This document shows, in pieces, positions 18,424-27,890 of a DNA stretch of 64,000 bases. Under the pieces are notes generated by a model. That model was not told where the DNA came from. It ran no database searches and saw only the letters and a program-made list of their open reading frames with translations. A program made the position numbers and the translations under genes. The DNA comes from Acidobacteriota bacterium (GTDB lineage: Bacteria; Acidobacteriota; Holophagae; Acanthopleuribacterales; Acanthopleuribacteraceae), in the NCBI GenBank assembly GCA_020439745.1, contig JAGQSC010000029.1:248001-312000 (forward strand), written 5' to 3'. Position 1 is the first letter of the stretch. Every line of letters begins with the position of its first letter.

Positions 18424-18764
18424 GGCAGTGCTCCTTTTTCTGATTGTTTTTTGTGGTTATTAAATTCAATCAGATTGGGAGCGCTGCCTCCTCACAAAAG
18501 GCGAAATTTATCGTACGTTATCCGCCGTTTCGCGTGGGTCGTGGCGTCAATCCGCAATAGTGGACGGATCGAAGATGATGCGACGCGTCGACCAACGGTG
18601 GATCCCTGACGGCGTGGTACGGCGCCAGCTAGGATTGAGTCCAGAGGCCCATAACCAAGACCCAATTTTGGAGAGGTCTGTTAAGTGAGAAAGGGCTGAA
18701 GTAGCAATTCTTCTCTGTGACTAATGTGTAAGGAGGGGTGAAGTGCTATGTCTTTGTCAATGGC
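18424..18764. other. Gene-poor remnant region beside the IS256 relic
   Basis: Between the transposase relic and the terminator of the next minus-strand gene no convincing gene is visible. An 8-bp inverted repeat (tctgattg at 18439-18446, caatcaga at 18467-18474) flanks an AT-rich loop. The rest has many stops in all frames and probably represents decayed mobile-element DNA. Confidence 0.4.
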
Positions 18765-18790
18765 AAAAAGGCGAGCCAGAAAGCTCGCCC
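18765..18790 (-). terminator. Rho-independent terminator of the dockerin-like protein gene
   Basis: On the minus strand gggcgagc pairs with gctcgcc around a 6-base loop and is followed by five T residues (plus-strand 18765-18769 are A). It lies 16 bases after the stop of the gene ending at 18806. Confidence 0.88.
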
Positions 18791-18805
18791 TTTTGCAGTC
18801 ATTAA

Positions 18806-21529
18806 CTATTCGCAGACGTCTTCGTTCTCGCGAAATGCATAGTCCAAAACATCGACGGATCCATCTACATTGAGATCTGAACCCGGAGCCGCCGGGAGAA
18901 TTCGCCAATCCGCCACGATGGCGCCAAGTGGTGGAACTCCGCCCTGCGGCACATTGACATCAAATGCGATGACGCGTTGAGTTTGCGTCGAAAGCTGTGT
19001 CAGGCGCACGTAGTAGGTCGTGTCAGTCAGTGGACTTGGCCTAGACATATCCCACTCGATGGATCCCGTAGATGATTGATTGGTGTAAGTAGGTGTGTCA
19101 TCAATTAAGTCTTGAACGGTCTCATACCAGTCTGCCTGAAACGAACCTGGCGTTGAGATATTCACGATCCAGGATTCACAGGAGAAGAAGAACAGATTGT
19201 TACCTACGCCGAAATAATCATCTTCAAAGGGTTGTTGTGACGTGAAATTGAAACTCTCAATTTCCCAAGTTGGATTTGCGCCTTCTTGCTGACCCAAGTA
19301 TGGGGCCTGAAATGCGAAGCGGAAACGTATGAACTTATCTACCAGTGGGTTAATCGCATTTGGGTTAATGGGTCGGTCAACGAAAGCCACCTGAGGAGAT
19401 GCCGGAGGATTCAGGTACATCCACACGCGGCGGTTCGCAATATAGGACGAGATATTGTTAGGGAAAACGAGATTGTGATAGATCGGAGAGCCCTGAAAAC
19501 TCTCCATCAAAAGTACCAAATCTGCCCATCCCGTCCAATTCGTACCGTTGGTTGACGTGGCGTACTCCAGCACGCCGCCCGCCAAATTCAAAGGCAAATT
19601 CGGCAAATGAGTCAGGTCGAAATTGGGATACAAGCCCGTATTCACAACCGGTGATTCCAGTGTGTAGAGCTGCACATCGTCTGTAGCTGTACCCGTCCAT
19701 GAACCCTGAGCATACGACCAGCCACCGCCGCCGCGTTTACTGGCTACCGGAGTGGGTGTCCAATTGGAGATACTGCGAAACTCGGTGATATTGGTGTCCT
19801 CGCAGTTACTGCCAATGACAAAATAATTACGATGTGAGGATGTAAACGTATCGCGCGTATGGGTGACCTCGGCATATAGCGATACTTCGCTGCAATCTGG
19901 ACCCAAAAGCAGTTCGAAACTGGTGTTAGACGTACTGTTCTGGCCAGATGCCAAGTTGCTAGGTAACGCTGTAGCGGCAGCAAATACCTCAGTACCCATG
20001 CCGGCGAACTCTGCTCCCACATCAATACTCAGGCCAGTTGCATTCTCACCCGAATTGTTGAATACCTGATAAGGAAATACCGCTGTTTCTCCTGGATCCA
20101 AATAAACGTCAGGAATTGCTTCTGCATTCACAAATGACTCTGCGCCCAGGACGTAACTAAAGCCGTGAACGGGTGATTTGATCGAAACTTGATCGCCGGA
20201 AGCGGTGTGACGAATGCGCGCTTCAATCTGGAAATTACTGGGTAATTGTAATGCGGATGTTGAATCAAGAGTGAGCTTAACGCCGTCTCCGTTTATGTCG
20301 GTGAGTGGAATGATGGTGCTGTTGTTTCTTGCGAACCACGAGATGCTGTAGCTAGATGAAAGGTCTGCGCCGGATTTCCACAATGTCGGCACACTCAGAC
20401 GGGCTTGAACGTTTCCGCGATTGTCGGTATGCAACTCGGTAAACTTGAAGTCTTCTGTAGGCGGACCGAATGCTGCTGAAAGTGGCTGACAAGATCCCTG
20501 AATGCCGATCCAAATGCCCACGTCCCGAATGATCACTGGCACAAGAAACACGTCGATTGTTACCCAATATGGCGGTGAAGGATAACCAAGTCTACTTCTC
20601 GCCGTGCCTCCACAAGGCACTGCGAAATTGGTGATGTCGTAAAAGTTCCAACCCGATCCAGCTGGAGCCCCAACCCCACCGGCGCCGCCTAAGGCTGCCA
20701 AGGGTATGATGCCGTTTTGGGTGCCTGGAATCTCACCTGTACCGTCAATGAGTGTTCCCGTGTGGAAGGTTAATTGGTTGTTTACAAAATTCAGGTGATT
20801 GATGGCACAGTTGTTGGTCACCGGATAGACAAAAAAGTCCCAAACGGAGGTCGGTGAATTGCCAAACAGATACCAATCAAAGGCTAAATAGACCCGTACG
20901 TTTGGGTCAGACATATTTGTGGCGAAAGGATTGGTCACGGAAAGCGGCCAGTTAAACTCGTCTGAATGGCCAATGAATCCGTTGGAGGGTAAAGAACTAC
21001 TCAAGTGGGATGCACGTTCCACGATGGTGACCACATTGTCGTCGGGGCGCAGGAATTGGAGTTGGGATGACGCGCCTGCTACAGAAGCTTGTGCGACATC
21101 TTCCCAAGTAAACTCGAGATTGAATTGCACCTGGCCGGGGCATAAATTGGTGCAGATACTGCCGGCTCCTGCCAGATTGTCATAAAGGTGGACATAAAAT
21201 CCTACCTCTTTGGTAGTGGTGTTTGACCAACTGGGAATAGGCGCGTTCACAAAACTGGCCCCATTTTTATAACCACCATAGGTGGCCGAAAAAATGCTGT
21301 AATTTTCACCGCCGATATTCACGGTCGCACATGCAGGAGGCGTCAATGTGGCTACCACGTTGTTGATGGTGCTTGTCGCGCCTGACAATTGCACCACATA
21401 GGACACAAAAATGGTGTCATCCAATGTGAGTTGGTTAGATCCAACCCTCGACTGCACCGTAAATGTCTGGCAGAAACCAGACACACACCATAATGCAACC
21501 ACCAAGCCACTTGATATTCTGATTGTCAT
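18806..21529 (-). CDS. Large secreted protein with dockerin-like C-terminal repeat
   Basis: A 907-aa exported protein. ATG 21529 has GGGAG upstream; the frame also contains a GTG 6 bases earlier. The signal peptide is RISSGLVVALWCVSGFCQ. The long middle is beta-sandwich-like (DVYLDPGETAVFPYQVFNNS resembles CARDB/NEW3-type domains) with aromatic and Asn-rich stretches. The last 30 residues hold DLNVDGSVDVLDYAF, one calcium-binding dockerin-like/EF-hand loop of the kind often found at the end of secreted proteins in bacteria with large surface proteomes. No enzyme motif is seen. A cell-surface or extracellular structural/adhesive role is inferred. It is monocistronic, with its own terminator, next to an IS relic. 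Confidence 0.78.
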   Translation of the reverse strand: MTIRISSGLVVALWCVSGFCQTFTVQSRVGSNQLTLDDTIFVSYVVQLSGATSTINNVVATLTPPACATVNIGGENYSIFSATYGGYKNGASFVNAPIPSWSNTTTKEVGFYVHLYDNLAGAGSICTNLCPGQVQFNLEFTWEDVAQASVAGASSQLQFLRPDDNVVTIVERASHLSSSLPSNGFIGHSDEFNWPLSVTNPFATNMSDPNVRVYLAFDWYLFGNSPTSVWDFFVYPVTNNCAINHLNFVNNQLTFHTGTLIDGTGEIPGTQNGIIPLAALGGAGGVGAPAGSGWNFYDITNFAVPCGGTARSRLGYPSPPYWVTIDVFLVPVIIRDVGIWIGIQGSCQPLSAAFGPPTEDFKFTELHTDNRGNVQARLSVPTLWKSGADLSSSYSISWFARNNSTIIPLTDINGDGVKLTLDSTSALQLPSNFQIEARIRHTASGDQVSIKSPVHGFSYVLGAESFVNAEAIPDVYLDPGETAVFPYQVFNNSGENATGLSIDVGAEFAGMGTEVFAAATALPSNLASGQNSTSNTSFELLLGPDCSEVSLYAEVTHTRDTFTSSHRNYFVIGSNCEDTNITEFRSISNWTPTPVASKRGGGGWSYAQGSWTGTATDDVQLYTLESPVVNTGLYPNFDLTHLPNLPLNLAGGVLEYATSTNGTNWTGWADLVLLMESFQGSPIYHNLVFPNNISSYIANRRVWMYLNPPASPQVAFVDRPINPNAINPLVDKFIRFRFAFQAPYLGQQEGANPTWEIESFNFTSQQPFEDDYFGVGNNLFFFSCESWIVNISTPGSFQADWYETVQDLIDDTPTYTNQSSTGSIEWDMSRPSPLTDTTYYVRLTQLSTQTQRVIAFDVNVPQGGVPPLGAIVADWRILPAAPGSDLNVDGSVDVLDYAFRENEDVCE

Positions 21530-21964
21530 GACCACTCCCGCTTATAGTTCCACGCTAAGATGAATCGATTCATGAGGCGGATTGCTGCATGTACAGACAT
21601 ATACACCACCTCCATGTCGGTCAACTAGCAAGTGCTGGGCCAATTGAGAAACCCCCTGCTGAGGGTATATACACAGGCAGTTAAGCTATTTTTTTGGAGA
21701 TACTTATGGATTAGTTCGTTGAGGGGACGCGTGTCATTATGGAGCACATCTGCCAACTGAAGTGAAAAATCTGTAAAGTGCCTGTGTGTGTCACTCGAGC
21801 TTGAGACAAGGCTGTCGGAAGACCGCGACAAAGATGGCGCTAAAATGGCGCTTGCGCGGCAGGCAACGTTACAAGGGTAATGCGTAAACTACTTAGAACC
21901 AGTGCATTAGAGTAAGTGGTGGGTTGGCCTAGAATTTGCTCCCCGCCCCATGAGGAGTTTTTTT
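21530..21964. other. Divergent intergenic region, 435 bases
   Basis: It separates the minus-strand dockerin-like gene and the plus-strand DUF1573 operon. It holds a short tandem repeat (atggcgctaaa / atggcgcttg, about 21834-21853) containing a TAAAAT that could be a -10 element, but no matching -35 is obvious. GAGGAG (21952-21957) is the ribosome-binding site for ATG 21965. No short protein with family resemblance was found on either strand. Confidence 0.4.
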
Positions 21965-22939
21965 ATGTTATCAATACCTTGGTTGAGTGTCTTCTTGTTC
22001 AATGGGGCACTCATAAAGCTAGAACAGTCGCAATTTACTTTGGAAGGAATAAAACCCGCAAGTGCGCACATTTTGTCGACAGCCTACGAAAACACGGCTG
22101 ATGAAGATGTTTCAGTACGCTTGGTCGTTGATACGTGCCCTTGCAGCACTAAGTTGAACAAAGTTGAGATTCCCAAAGCTATTGGCAGTGAACTGACCAT
22201 ACGCAAAGGCGACCGCGACAGTTTCTTGATGGAGTTTAGGGCGCCCTTAGCAGGGGCATTTGACGATTATGTCAGTTTGAAGTTTGTCGGCTTGACCTCA
22301 GGACGTGAGGAGATTGTACGCATCGCCATTACGGGTCGAATCATACAAACGCACAAAGCCAGCCTCAATGAAGTTGTCTTTAACGACGAGTCGGGGACTG
22401 AGCCGATAGCTGTTGCAATCACCGATCTAAACGACCAACCCTTGGATATCCGAATCAATGTTGTCGACCCGCCGATTCTTGATGTGGTTGCAAAACCCGG
22501 CGAAATGGTTTTTTCGTTGAATGAACATGCATTTGCACAGGCAGGTCGACCCCTTTCAGGTACCGTGGAATACACGTACCTTTATGACAAGGTAATGGTG
22601 ATGGATTCATTTCCGTTTCAGGTGAATCTTTCCAGTCCATGTGATGTGGAGCCAGGGCTCGCACTGTTTGGTCGAATCGAAGAGGATTACGATCAGATTC
22701 AGCGTGTATTCCTACACTGTAAAGACGTCGATTTAGTAGGTGTCTTGCATCAACCTGACTATGTGGCCACGAAGTTTGCCAGGATGAGGGACAAGTACGT
22801 AGTCATGATCCGGCTGACCAAGAAGCCACCACACCGATTTTCCGATGATGTGTTACTGGCTACCACCAATCCTGAACGTCCTGTGCGAATTAAAGTGACT
22901 GGCCAAGTAATGAAATGGGCAGGGGAAGGAAATCAATGA
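21965..22939 (+). CDS. Exported protein with DUF1573-like domain
   Basis: A 324-aa protein. ATG 21965 is chosen because GAGGAG lies 7 bases upstream; an ATG at 21950 overlaps that site. The N-terminus is hydrophobic (LSIPWLSVFLFNGALI), a probable signal sequence. Residues about 15-130 match the DUF1573/ASH Ig-like fold: an AYENTADEDVSVRLV strand pair, a VDTCPCSTKL turn and a terminal IAITGRI strand. The usual CGC motif is CPC here. A second beta domain fills the rest. It is first in a three-gene operon with a TPR protein and a small NTF2-like protein. Binding or scaffold role; function unknown. Confidence 0.7.
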   Translation: MLSIPWLSVFLFNGALIKLEQSQFTLEGIKPASAHILSTAYENTADEDVSVRLVVDTCPCSTKLNKVEIPKAIGSELTIRKGDRDSFLMEFRAPLAGAFDDYVSLKFVGLTSGREEIVRIAITGRIIQTHKASLNEVVFNDESGTEPIAVAITDLNDQPLDIRINVVDPPILDVVAKPGEMVFSLNEHAFAQAGRPLSGTVEYTYLYDKVMVMDSFPFQVNLSSPCDVEPGLALFGRIEEDYDQIQRVFLHCKDVDLVGVLHQPDYVATKFARMRDKYVVMIRLTKKPPHRFSDDVLLATTNPERPVRIKVTGQVMKWAGEGNQ

Positions 22940-23667
22940 GAATCATTTTGATCGTGAACCTATCGTTTACGCTGTTGGCGCAGTTGTCGCCTAGCCTCAT
23001 GAACCAAGAACGAGATGAAGAGGGTCTGGCGCTTGCTAGAGTGATGAAGCCGATGTTTGTAGAGGGCCCAAGTATCGAAGGCTTGTTGGCGATTGGAGAT
23101 TTTTTTCTTGGAGACGACCGGCCCCACCAAGCGCGATACTTCTATGAACAGGCCCTTGAGATGGACCCAAAGAGCAAAGAAGCAAGAAAGGGTATCGCAT
23201 CGGTCGACGACAAGCTGCGTGATCTCCGTGAGAAATACATCAATTACAGTAAGTCAGCTACAGAAAAGAATGATGTTAATGATCTATGTTCCATGGCCGC
23301 AATTGCATTCCACCAAGGTTACCCTCAGAAAGCCATTGAAATATTGGACAATGCAATGATTCGATTCCCACAGACAGCCTATGAGCCTTCCGGCTTGAAA
23401 ACGACGTTTGTGCATGGTGTCTATCTGGAAGATCAGACCTTGACACGATTGGAAAAAGAACTTCATCTGGCGACCTTTGATGGAAAATTTGAAGAGGCAA
23501 GTATTCTGGCTGGCCGTATGATCTCCATTGGACTGGGCAAAAGCAGAACCATTGCTGCCATTCGTGAGTTCCAGGCCATGTTTCCCGAAAAGGTGAACGA
23601 GAAATGGGTTGGTGTGCTTTCTGGTATGTCCCGCTTTTTTGATTCACCCATGAAGATTGAGGAGTAA
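22936..23667 (+). CDS. Exported TPR-repeat protein
   Basis: A 243-aa protein whose ATG overlaps the previous TGA by 4 bases (ATGA) with AAGGAAA upstream. The signal peptide (RIILIVNLSFTLLAQ) is followed by TPR-type helical pairs, such as HQARYFYEQALEMDPKSKEA and YPQKAIEILDNAMIRFPQTA. The TPRs suggest protein-protein contacts in the periplasm, probably with the flanking gene products. No enzyme motif is present. Confidence 0.75.
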   Translation: MRIILIVNLSFTLLAQLSPSLMNQERDEEGLALARVMKPMFVEGPSIEGLLAIGDFFLGDDRPHQARYFYEQALEMDPKSKEARKGIASVDDKLRDLREKYINYSKSATEKNDVNDLCSMAAIAFHQGYPQKAIEILDNAMIRFPQTAYEPSGLKTTFVHGVYLEDQTLTRLEKELHLATFDGKFEEASILAGRMISIGLGKSRTIAAIREFQAMFPEKVNEKWVGVLSGMSRFFDSPMKIEE

Positions 23668-23670
23668 GGT

Positions 23671-24267
23671 ATGAGTTTTAGATGGTTCTTAATCGTGGTG
23701 TTCTGTGGTCTTCTTTTCGCCCAAGAAACGGTGCCAGCGGGTGACGACATAGACAAAATCATTTCTGAAATTGAAGGCCAGAAGGTAACGGACGAGGACC
23801 TTGTAATAGAGGTCTTTGAACACCCATTCAAGCCAACCGATAGTCGGGAGCAATCTCTGTTTGATGAGGTCGTCGGGTATTGGCAGGCTGCGCACACCGC
23901 GAATTGGGGTCAAGTGTATACCTTCTTTTGGCAGCCGTTCAGGGACAATATGCCGGTTGAATCATACGTAAAGGCCGAGAAGGCAGCGATCAAGAGCTAC
24001 AAGATTTCGAGCATTAGGTTCGTCAGTGATAGTTGTGCTCAAGTAGTGGTGAGCTACTCGTTGGAGCATCCTATGATGAATCTGTCGAATATCCCCACCA
24101 AACAAAACTGGCATCTTGAAAATGACCACTGGCGTATCATGGCTGATCCCTTCGAGAATATGATGGGCATCAAACCTCCAAACACGCCTGCAATGCCCAA
24201 GCCCTGTGATTTCTCTTCGCTATATACCCAACCGGTGCACAAGAAACGCCCACAAAACGATGATTAG
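23671..24267 (+). CDS. Small exported NTF2-like protein
   Basis: A 198-aa protein, 3 bases after the TPR gene, with a GAGGAG ribosome-binding site. Signal peptide SFRWFLIVVFCGLLFAQ. The middle (LFDEVVGYWQAAHTANWGQV, then SYKISSIRFVSD, then WHLENDHWRIMADPF) has the helix-plus-curved-sheet pattern of SnoaL/NTF2-like proteins. The tail is Pro-rich. Function unknown, probably periplasmic. Its stop lies one base from the nadB stop on the other strand, with no visible terminator. Confidence 0.65.
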   Translation: MSFRWFLIVVFCGLLFAQETVPAGDDIDKIISEIEGQKVTDEDLVIEVFEHPFKPTDSREQSLFDEVVGYWQAAHTANWGQVYTFFWQPFRDNMPVESYVKAEKAAIKSYKISSIRFVSDSCAQVVVSYSLEHPMMNLSNIPTKQNWHLENDHWRIMADPFENMMGIKPPNTPAMPKPCDFSSLYTQPVHKKRPQNDD

Positions 24268-24268
24268 C

Positions 24269-25888
24269 CTAACGAAACAAACCTTGTCTTGCTTTAGATA
24301 TGCACGTGTCTTTGGCCATCGTGGGGTTGGGGGCCGGATGGTCCACGTTGTAATTAAGCCCACGGCTTTCCTTTCGAACGACTGCACTTCTTATGACTAG
24401 CTCGGCAATGATTGAGATATTGCGCAGTTCTATCAAGTCTTTTGAAATACTGAAATTCCAGTAAGATTCCTCGATTTCAGTTCTAAGTGATTGAATACGT
24501 CTAACAGCCCTTTGAAGGCGTTTATCGGAACGGACTATGCCCACGTAGTTCCACATGAACCATTTCATTTCATTCCAAAGTGGGTCCAGAAGGGACTCTT
24601 CATGTTCGTCTGAGTAGTTGTGATAGACCCAATCTGCGACTGCTTGGGGAGGGGAGGCGTTGTGTGATGAGTGGTTCAGCACGTAGTCGGCAGATCGGTG
24701 GGCGTACACAGCAGCTTCCAATAAGGAGTTAGATGCGAGTCGATTGGAACCATGTAACCCCGTAAAGGTACATTCACCACCTGCCATCAAGCCAAGGCAA
24801 CTGGTCTTTCCGTCCAGGTCAACCCGAACCCCACCACAACTGTAATGGGCTGCCGGAACCACTGGTATTTGCTGTTTGGTTATGTCTATACCCAACGTCA
24901 GCAACTTCTTGTAGATCGTGGGAAAATGATCAACTACTTCATCCGCTGGCAGCTGGGTCATGTCCAGGAAAACGCATTCTGACCCGGTTCGTTTAAGTTC
25001 CGAATCGATCGCTCTGGCCACGACATCTCTGGGCGCAAGGTCGCGCAATTCGGGATGGTAGTTTGCCATGAAAGGTTCGCCCGCTTGATTTCGCAGTATG
25101 CCGCCTTGGCCCCTAAGCGCTTCGCTGATGAGAAACTTACGTTCAGAATGATGGTGGAGTAGGGTTGGATGAAACTGAATGAACTCCATGTTCACAACGT
25201 CCAGACCGGCTCGATATGCCATCACAATTCCGTCTCCCGTGGCTGTTCGCGGATTGGACGTATAAGGGTAAATCTTCCCAATTCCTCCCGTTGCCAGGTA
25301 AGTCATCTGAGCTGTAAAAGCATGCACCCGATTCGATTTGGCATCCAAGACATAAGCGCCGACAACCTGCGTTTTGGACGTCAATGTTTTTGATCCCGCT
25401 TCATAGACCAGAATGAGGTCAATGGCAATGTAGTCAAACCAAACGGTGATGTTGGGATGCGTGCTTGCCTTTTCTCGAAGCGCACGCATAATTTCTGCGC
25501 CCGTAGCATCCTTAGCATGAACCACTCGACGATGTTGGTGCCCTCCTTCGCGGTGTAGCTCATAGCCACCATGTTCAGTTCGAGTAAAACTCACGCCAAG
25601 TTCAACGAGCTCGCTAATTGCCTTTGGTCCCCCGTGTACCACCGTCTGCACCACTTCTTTATGGCAAAGCCCGTAACCACAATTGATGGTGTCCTCGATA
25701 TGCGCATCGAAACTATCCCCCTCGGACAAAACCGCATTGATGCCGCCTTGAGCGTATTGGGTCGAACATTCCTCAAACGAATCTTTCAGCAGCAGGTTCA
25801 CCTTGCGTTGGTCAGCGACCTTTAGGGCAAACATCAAGCCAGCAATGCCACCTCCAATAACCAGCACATCGCTTTGATTCGTTTGCAT
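24269..25888 (-). CDS. nadB: L-aspartate oxidase NadB
   Basis: FAD enzyme that converts L-aspartate to iminoaspartate, first step of de novo NAD synthesis. ATG 25888 is chosen because the product then starts QTNQSDVLVIGGGIAGLMF (Rossmann FAD site). It shares one base with the nadA stop (TAATG); the longer frame runs through nadA. Visible are the fumarate-reductase-type motifs STQYAQGGINAVL, HREGGHQHRRVVHAKDATG, LRGQGGILRN, HYSCGGVRVD and GLHGSNRLASNSLLE. The 539-aa length is normal. It is last in nadC-nadA-nadB. Confidence 0.96.
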   Translation of the reverse strand: MQTNQSDVLVIGGGIAGLMFALKVADQRKVNLLLKDSFEECSTQYAQGGINAVLSEGDSFDAHIEDTINCGYGLCHKEVVQTVVHGGPKAISELVELGVSFTRTEHGGYELHREGGHQHRRVVHAKDATGAEIMRALREKASTHPNITVWFDYIAIDLILVYEAGSKTLTSKTQVVGAYVLDAKSNRVHAFTAQMTYLATGGIGKIYPYTSNPRTATGDGIVMAYRAGLDVVNMEFIQFHPTLLHHHSERKFLISEALRGQGGILRNQAGEPFMANYHPELRDLAPRDVVARAIDSELKRTGSECVFLDMTQLPADEVVDHFPTIYKKLLTLGIDITKQQIPVVPAAHYSCGGVRVDLDGKTSCLGLMAGGECTFTGLHGSNRLASNSLLEAAVYAHRSADYVLNHSSHNASPPQAVADWVYHNYSDEHEESLLDPLWNEMKWFMWNYVGIVRSDKRLQRAVRRIQSLRTEIEESYWNFSISKDLIELRNISIIAELVIRSAVVRKESRGLNYNVDHPAPNPTMAKDTCISKARQGLFR

Positions 25889-26826
25889 TACCGTGAGTGC
25901 TCCAGCATGGCCAGGAGCGCTCGTTCGGCTTGCTGTCGAATATCCTCTTGCAAAATTACTTCGGGCTTGCCAGTACGCAATGCCTGTTGAATCTTCTCCA
26001 TCGTGTTGAGCTTCATGAACGGGCATGTATTGCAACTGCAGGTTTCATCTTCTGACAGTGCTGGTATGAATGTCTTGTCGGGCGCATTTTTCTTCATTTG
26101 ATGAATGATTCCTGGCTCAGTGACAACGATAAACATTTGATGTGGCTGAACGACCACGTCGTTTAACAACTTCTTGGTGGAGCCCACAAAATCGGCTTCA
26201 TTGAGTATGGACTCCGGGCATTCCGGATGCGCAATAACACGGGCATCTGGATACCTTACTTTGAGCTTTACCAGTTGTTTATGGCTGAATGTCTCGTGAA
26301 CAATACAAGAGCCATTCCAAAGGACCATGGGCCGGTTCGTCTGTTTCATAACCCAGGCGCCCAAATAACGGTCGGGTGCGAAAATAATGGGCTTTTCTCT
26401 AGGTATCGAGTTGACGATATCGACTGCATTCGAACTGGTCACAATGATATCGCTCATAGCCTTGATCTCTGCGGTACAGTTGATGTACGTCACGACTATA
26501 TGGTCTGGGTGATTCGCCTTAAATGTAGCGAACAAATTGGGTGGGCACGATTCAGCAAGGCTGCAACCTGCGTCCATATCAGGAACCAATACTCTCTTGG
26601 AGGGGTTGAGAATTTTGGCCGTTTCAGCCATGAAATGCACACCGGCAAAGAGAATTTGGCTGTGAGTTACCGATTGAGCCTTTCTTGCGAGGTCTAATGA
26701 GTCGCCAATAAAATCGGCAATGTCCTGAATCTCATCTTCCTGGTAGTAATGGGCCAGGATCACGGTATCTGTTTCCTGCTTAAGGCGCTTTATTTCAGAT
26801 TCAATATCGGTCGCGGTTGCGGTCAA
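25888..26826 (-). CDS. nadA: Quinolinate synthase NadA
   Basis: [4Fe-4S] enzyme that condenses iminoaspartate with DHAP to quinolinate. The 312-aa length fits the NadA type with the C-terminal Cys set ([15 protein letters not shown]). Other markers are [57 protein letters not shown] and VIAHPECP. It overlaps nadC by 4 bases and nadB by one, so the three are one unit. Confidence 0.97.
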   Translation of the reverse strand: MTATATDIESEIKRLKQETDTVILAHYYQEDEIQDIADFIGDSLDLARKAQSVTHSQILFAGVHFMAETAKILNPSKRVLVPDMDAGCSLAESCPPNLFATFKANHPDHIVVTYINCTAEIKAMSDIIVTSSNAVDIVNSIPREKPIIFAPDRYLGAWVMKQTNRPMVLWNGSCIVHETFSHKQLVKLKVRYPDARVIAHPECPESILNEADFVGSTKKLLNDVVVQPHQMFIVVTEPGIIHQMKKNAPDKTFIPALSEDETCSCNTCPFMKLNTMEKIQQALRTGKPEVILQEDIRQQAERALLAMLEHSR

Positions 26827-27707
26827 GATGCCTCCTCATTTACAAGCAGTGTGATGTCGGGTGCCTTGACGGAATGAGTCAGCGACCCGATGGAAATTCG
26901 GTCTAGAGTGGGATGGCAGTAGTGACTGATATTTTCGAGGGAGATACCGCCACTAACTTCAAACTCTGCTCCATTTCGAGGCCAAGAACAGGCTTCATGA
27001 ACGTGAACGGGTTTGAAATTGTCGAGCATGATCAATCTGCAACCAGCGTCAAGGGCTTGACGCAATTGGTCAAAATTCTGCACTTCAATCTCGATGGGTA
27101 TTTGCTTCGGCGTCCTTTCCCGGGCATATTGGACGGCTTCAGCGACACCGCCAAAAGACGCGATGTGGTTTTCTTTGATTAACACTTGGTCGCTGAGATT
27201 CATGCGGTGGTTTTGGCCCCCGCCACACAAGACGGCGTATTTATCAAAGTAGCGAAAACCTGGAAGAGTTTTTCTTGTGTCCAGTACCGCGGCGTTGCAA
27301 CCAAGCGACCGCACCAAATCGACAAAGGCCTTGGTCTTGATGGCGATACCCATACCGCGTCCAAGAAAATTGAGGAACGTACGTTCAAAAGCAAGTAGGT
27401 CTGCCGAATCGCCTTGCAAATCAAATAGGACATCGCCTGATTGGATTGCTGCGCCATCGCGTTTTTTTGCGGTCACGCGCATATCTTGTTTCGCGTAAGG
27501 CTGAAATGCGTCCAAAACCGCCTGAAGCCAACACTCACCGACCATAATTCCAGATTGGCGTGTCATGACACGTGCTGAGACCCGTTTGCCTGACAAGTTT
27601 AGAGCATTTGCTGTCACGTCGCCTGCGGGCAGATCTTCAGCAAATGCGAGCCTAGCCAACTGATGGACCGATTCATTAAGCGGCTGAATGTAATCACATG
27701 CGACCAT
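26823..27707 (-). CDS. nadC: Nicotinate-nucleotide pyrophosphorylase (carboxylating) NadC
   Basis: Quinolinate phosphoribosyltransferase, which forms nicotinate mononucleotide from quinolinate and PRPP. 294 aa. Motifs: [76 protein letters not shown] and [10 protein letters not shown]. The start ATG has AGGAG 7 bases upstream. First gene of the nad operon; the upstream 180 bases shared with the divergent kinase gene should contain both promoters. A weak inverted repeat (TAGGC/GCCTA, 27718-27740) lies just before the start, and I do not claim it as an operator. Confidence 0.96.
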   Translation of the reverse strand: MVACDYIQPLNESVHQLARLAFAEDLPAGDVTANALNLSGKRVSARVMTRQSGIMVGECWLQAVLDAFQPYAKQDMRVTAKKRDGAAIQSGDVLFDLQGDSADLLAFERTFLNFLGRGMGIAIKTKAFVDLVRSLGCNAAVLDTRKTLPGFRYFDKYAVLCGGGQNHRMNLSDQVLIKENHIASFGGVAEAVQYARERTPKQIPIEIEVQNFDQLRQALDAGCRLIMLDNFKPVHVHEACSWPRNGAEFEVSGGISLENISHYCHPTLDRISIGSLTHSVKAPDITLLVNEEAS

Positions 27708-27890
27708 TTCTGACTCCTAGGCGTACACCTACTAAGCCTACCAGAAATTTGTGTTTCAGGTTTGCTAGTAATAGCGTTGGAACATCTGTGGTCGATTACC
27801 GTTTCGTCATCTAAATGCCCAATCAAACCATTATGGAATATTGTTGCGCGTCTCACAGTTTCATGGAGTGAAGCTCAGGAGGGATTGCTC

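Noticed and set aside
18748-18873. A 41-codon basic open frame with a strong AGGAGGGG site before its ATG
   Set aside because: It runs through a terminator and into the opposite strand of the dockerin-like gene. It has no family match and is not long enough to judge.
21625-21831. A 68-codon open frame in the divergent intergenic region
   Set aside because: No ribosome-binding site, no homologue-like motif and low-complexity Ser stretch; likely chance.
27718-27740. Possible operator upstream of nadC (TAGGC/GCCTA)
   Set aside because: Only a 5-bp inverted repeat with a 13-base spacer, below what would distinguish it from chance.
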